Assembly: GCF_025630775.1 (NCBI RefSeq)
Contig: NZ_JAOSZE010000004.1
Span: forward strand, 234,779 to 298,778
DNA from: Actinoplanes sp. KI2
GTDB taxonomy: Bacteria; Actinomycetota; Actinomycetes; Mycobacteriales; Micromonosporaceae
Reading direction: 5' to 3'
Length of the DNA stretch: 64,000 nucleotides
Shown here: in pieces, positions 61,591-64,000 of the stretch
Position numbering within the stretch: position 1 is the first letter of the stretch
Layout: the number at the start of each line of letters is the position of its first letter
Notes under the pieces: generated by a model
What the model was told of the DNA's origin: nothing
The model's database searches: none
What the model saw: the letters and a program-made list of their open reading frames with translations, nothing else
Made by a program: the position numbers and the translations under genes

Positions 61591-63999
61591 ATGCGAGCTT
61601 CCTCTGAACCCCAGAACAACTCCCTCTTCAGCATGCCCGCGGTGCGCGAGCAGCAGGAGCGGAAAAAGCGGCGACTCGACCCGGATTCGCTGCTCACGGG
61701 TCTGAACGGGCCGCAGCGTGACGCGGTCACCCACGCCGGGTCGCCGCTGCTGATCGTGGCCGGCGCCGGCTCGGGCAAGACGCGTGTGCTGACCCACCGG
61801 ATCGCCTATCTGCTGGCCGCCCGCGACGTGCACCCCGGCCAGATCATCGCGATCACCTTCACCAACAAGGCCGCCGGCGAGATGAAGGAGCGGGTGGCCG
61901 ACCTGGTCGGGCCGCGGGCGCGGCTGATGTGGGTGTCGACCTTCCACTCGGCATGCGTGCGGATCCTGCGGGCCGAGCATGATCACGCGGGGCTCAAGAG
62001 CACGTTCTCGATCTACGATGCCGACGACTCGCGGCGGCTCATGCAGTTGGTGATCCGCGAGCTCGACCTGGATCCGAAGCGGTACACCGCGCGGGGCCTG
62101 GCCGCCCAGGTGTCGAACCTGAAGAACGAGCTGGTCGAGCCCGACGACTTCAAGGCCAACGTGAAGGGTCCGAACGAGCGGGCGCTGGCCGAGGCGTACG
62201 AGATGTATCAGCGTCGTCTGCGTGAGGCGCACGCGCTGGATTTCGACGACATCATCATGGCCACGGTGCACCTGTTCCAGTCGCACCCGCACGTCGCCGA
62301 GGCCTACCGGCGGCGGTTCCGGCACGTGCTCGTCGACGAATACCAGGACACCAACCACGCGCAGTACATGCTGGTCAAGGAGCTGGTGGGGGAGAAGGGG
62401 GGCGAGGTGCCGCCGGCCGAGCTGTGCGTCGTCGGCGATGCCGACCAGTCCATCTACGCGTTCCGCGGCGCCACCATCCGCAACATCCTGGAGTTCGAGC
62501 GCGACTACTCCGACGCGCGCACGATCCTGCTCGAGCAGAACTACCGATCGACCCAGACGATCCTCTCGGCCGCCAACGCGGTGATCGAGCGGAACCCGTC
62601 GCGCAAGCCGAAGCGGCTCTGGAGCGACCAGGGCGCGGGCGAGCAGATCGTCGGGTACGTGGCCGACACCGAGCACGCCGAGGCCGATTGGGTGGCCCGC
62701 GAGATCGACCGGCTGCACGACCGGGCCGAGGTCCGCCCCGGCGACGTGGCCGTCTTCTACCGCACCAACGCGCAGTCCCGCGTCTTCGAGGAGGTGTTCA
62801 TCCGCGTCGGCCTGCCGTACAAGGTGGTCGGTGGGGTGCGCTTCTACGAGCGCAAGGAGGTGCGCGACGCGCTCGCCTACCTGCGCGCGGTGGTCAACGA
62901 CGACGACACGGTGAGCATCCGCCGGGTGCTCAACACCCCGAAACGCGGCATCGGCGAGCGGGCCGAGGCATGCGTCGAGGCGCTGTCGTCGCGCGACCGC
63001 ATCTCGTTCGGGCAGGCGCTGCGGCACGCCAAGGACGCGCCGGGCATCGCCGCCCGCTCGGCCAACGCGATCGCCGATTTCGTGCAGCTGCTCGACGACC
63101 TGCGCGAGCTGTCCACCACCGCGCCGCCCGAGGAGGTGCTCGAGGCGGTGTTGCAGCGGTCGGGCCTGCTCGGCGAGCTCGAGGAGAGCCTCGACCCGCA
63201 GGATCAGGGCCGGGTGGAAAACCTGCAGGAGCTGGTGAGCGTCGCCCGGGAGTACACCGAGCGGGTCGAAGCCCAGGCCGAGGAGGGTGAGGAACAGGCG
63301 GCTACGTTGGCGGGCTTCCTCGAGCAGGTGGCGCTGGTCGCCGACGCCGACCAGCTGCCCGACGACGACCCGGAAAATCAGGGCGTGGTCACGCTGATGA
63401 CCCTGCACACGGCGAAGGGTCTGGAGTTCCCGGTGGTGTTCCTGACCGGGCTCGAGGACGGCGTCTTCCCGCACATGCGGGCGCTCGGCGACAACACCGA
63501 GCTGGAGGAGGAGCGCCGGCTGGCGTACGTCGGGATCACCCGGGCCCGCCAGCGGCTCTACCTGTCCCGGGCGGTGACCCGCGGGGCGTGGGGTCAGCCG
63601 CAGTACAACCCGCCGTCCCGGTTCACCGACGAGCTGCCGCCCGAGCTGATCCGCTGGGAGCGCACGGCCGGGTCGTACACGTCCTGGTCGGGCACCGGCG
63701 GCGGGGTGGGTGGCCGCGGCGGCGGTGACCGCTCGCGGGGCGGCGGCTTCGCCGGGAACACCCCGAAGGCGCAGCAGCTGGCCAGCCGGCTGGGCATCGA
63801 CCCGAGCAAGCTCGCGACCGCCAGCGAGCTGCCCCAGACGCCGAAGGTCGCGGTGGGCGATCGGGTCAACCATCAGCGGTACGGGCTGGGCCGGGTCCTC
63901 GCGGTCGAGGGGCAGGGGCCGGGCGCCCGTGCCCAGATCGACTTCGGCGACCAGGTGATGTGGCTGATCATGCGGCACGCCCCGATCGAGAAGATCTAG
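61591..63999 (+). CDS. pcrA: ATP-dependent DNA helicase PcrA/UvrD1
   Basis: Superfamily 1A 3'-5' helicase for repair and replication restart. 802 residues. Motif Q LNGPQRDAV, Walker A AGAGSGKT (57-64), motif Ia ITFTNKAAGEM, Walker B VDEYQDTN, motif III GDADQSIYAFRGA, motif IV EQNYRST, motif V TLHTAKGLEFPVVFL, motif VI YVGITRARQRLYLSR. The C-terminal RNA-polymerase-binding Tudor-like part (VAVGDRVNHQRYGLGRVLAV) is present. It ends at the window edge with its stop. In mycobacteria uvrD1 also lies near chorismate mutase. Confidence 0.97.
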   Translation: MRASSEPQNNSLFSMPAVREQQERKKRRLDPDSLLTGLNGPQRDAVTHAGSPLLIVAGAGSGKTRVLTHRIAYLLAARDVHPGQIIAITFTNKAAGEMKERVADLVGPRARLMWVSTFHSACVRILRAEHDHAGLKSTFSIYDADDSRRLMQLVIRELDLDPKRYTARGLAAQVSNLKNELVEPDDFKANVKGPNERALAEAYEMYQRRLREAHALDFDDIIMATVHLFQSHPHVAEAYRRRFRHVLVDEYQDTNHAQYMLVKELVGEKGGEVPPAELCVVGDADQSIYAFRGATIRNILEFERDYSDARTILLEQNYRSTQTILSAANAVIERNPSRKPKRLWSDQGAGEQIVGYVADTEHAEADWVAREIDRLHDRAEVRPGDVAVFYRTNAQSRVFEEVFIRVGLPYKVVGGVRFYERKEVRDALAYLRAVVNDDDTVSIRRVLNTPKRGIGERAEACVEALSSRDRISFGQALRHAKDAPGIAARSANAIADFVQLLDDLRELSTTAPPEEVLEAVLQRSGLLGELEESLDPQDQGRVENLQELVSVAREYTERVEAQAEEGEEQAATLAGFLEQVALVADADQLPDDDPENQGVVTLMTLHTAKGLEFPVVFLTGLEDGVFPHMRALGDNTELEEERRLAYVGITRARQRLYLSRAVTRGAWGQPQYNPPSRFTDELPPELIRWERTAGSYTSWSGTGGGVGGRGGGDRSRGGGFAGNTPKAQQLASRLGIDPSKLATASELPQTPKVAVGDRVNHQRYGLGRVLAVEGQGPGARAQIDFGDQVMWLIMRHAPIEKI

Positions 64000-64000
64000 G

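Noticed and set aside
60268..63978. A 1236-residue minus-strand open frame opposite pcrA
   Set aside because: Antisense to a complete helicase with all SF1 motifs; no domain of its own.

Overview
The window is high-GC actinobacterial chromosome (GC-rich third codon positions, many GTG starts, WhiB protein, DnaA-box sequence TTGTCCACA). Gene content and order (glmS, acpS, nnr, alr, tsaE, tsaB, rimI, tsaD, groES-groEL1, whiD/whiB3, bldM, DUF5319, guaB, guaB3, guaA) match the conserved actinomycete block known from Streptomyces and Mycobacterium. A Micromonosporaceae host such as Actinoplanes is my best guess, but that is inference. No transposase, integrase, phage gene, CRISPR array, tRNA or rRNA was seen. 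The window is core genome with small accessory insertions and many GC-rich minisatellites in the gaps.

Layout. 1-4711: a truncated Pro/Gly/Tyr-rich protein gene, glmS, and a WXG100-like/DUF1023 hydrolase pair on the minus strand. 4853-12515: acpS, then a tightly overlapping plus-strand series for NAD(P)HX repair, D-alanine supply, tRNA t6A synthesis (tsaE, tsaB, tsaD), uracil repair (ung) and RimI acetylation. 12576-16343: a heterodimeric ABC exporter whose two ATPase halves have lost complementary motifs. 16728-18961: groES-groEL1 under two CIRCE operators, divergent from a methyltransferase. 21109-25657: a xylose-type sugar ABC operon ending in its probable ROK repressor. 26068-28584: an orphan secreted Cys-rich protein and a molybdopterin oxidoreductase.

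28730-39134: development and purine block, with whiD, a BldM orthologue with a degenerate receiver, DUF5319, guaB, guaB3 and guaA, interspersed with an M1 peptidase, an LCP ligase and a subtilisin. 39154-47889: PspC proteins, two adjacent double-Nudix proteins, pssA facing a fused psd, and an EsrSR-like PspC-kinase/regulator pair for envelope stress. 48073-53661: a complete Dpp/Opp operon in the order A-B-C-D-F. 54071-54558: chorismate mutase preceded by a short Phe-Phe-Tyr-Tyr leader peptide and a strong hairpin, which looks like classical aromatic amino acid attenuation. 55280-58394: an FtsX-type ABC pair divergent from a GntR-TetR hybrid regulator. 58398-63999: a 5'-nucleotidase, a secreted HEXXH protein and pcrA/uvrD1.

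Recurrent themes: leaderless promoters (a TAnnnT box ending six or seven bases before the start codon) at many genes; perfect hairpin terminators between convergent genes; and unrelated tandem repeats (15, 17, 19, 21, 62 and 81 bp) concentrated at gene ends. The observations most worth following up are the chorismate mutase attenuator, the complementary ABC halves, the PSD fusion and the double-Nudix pair.
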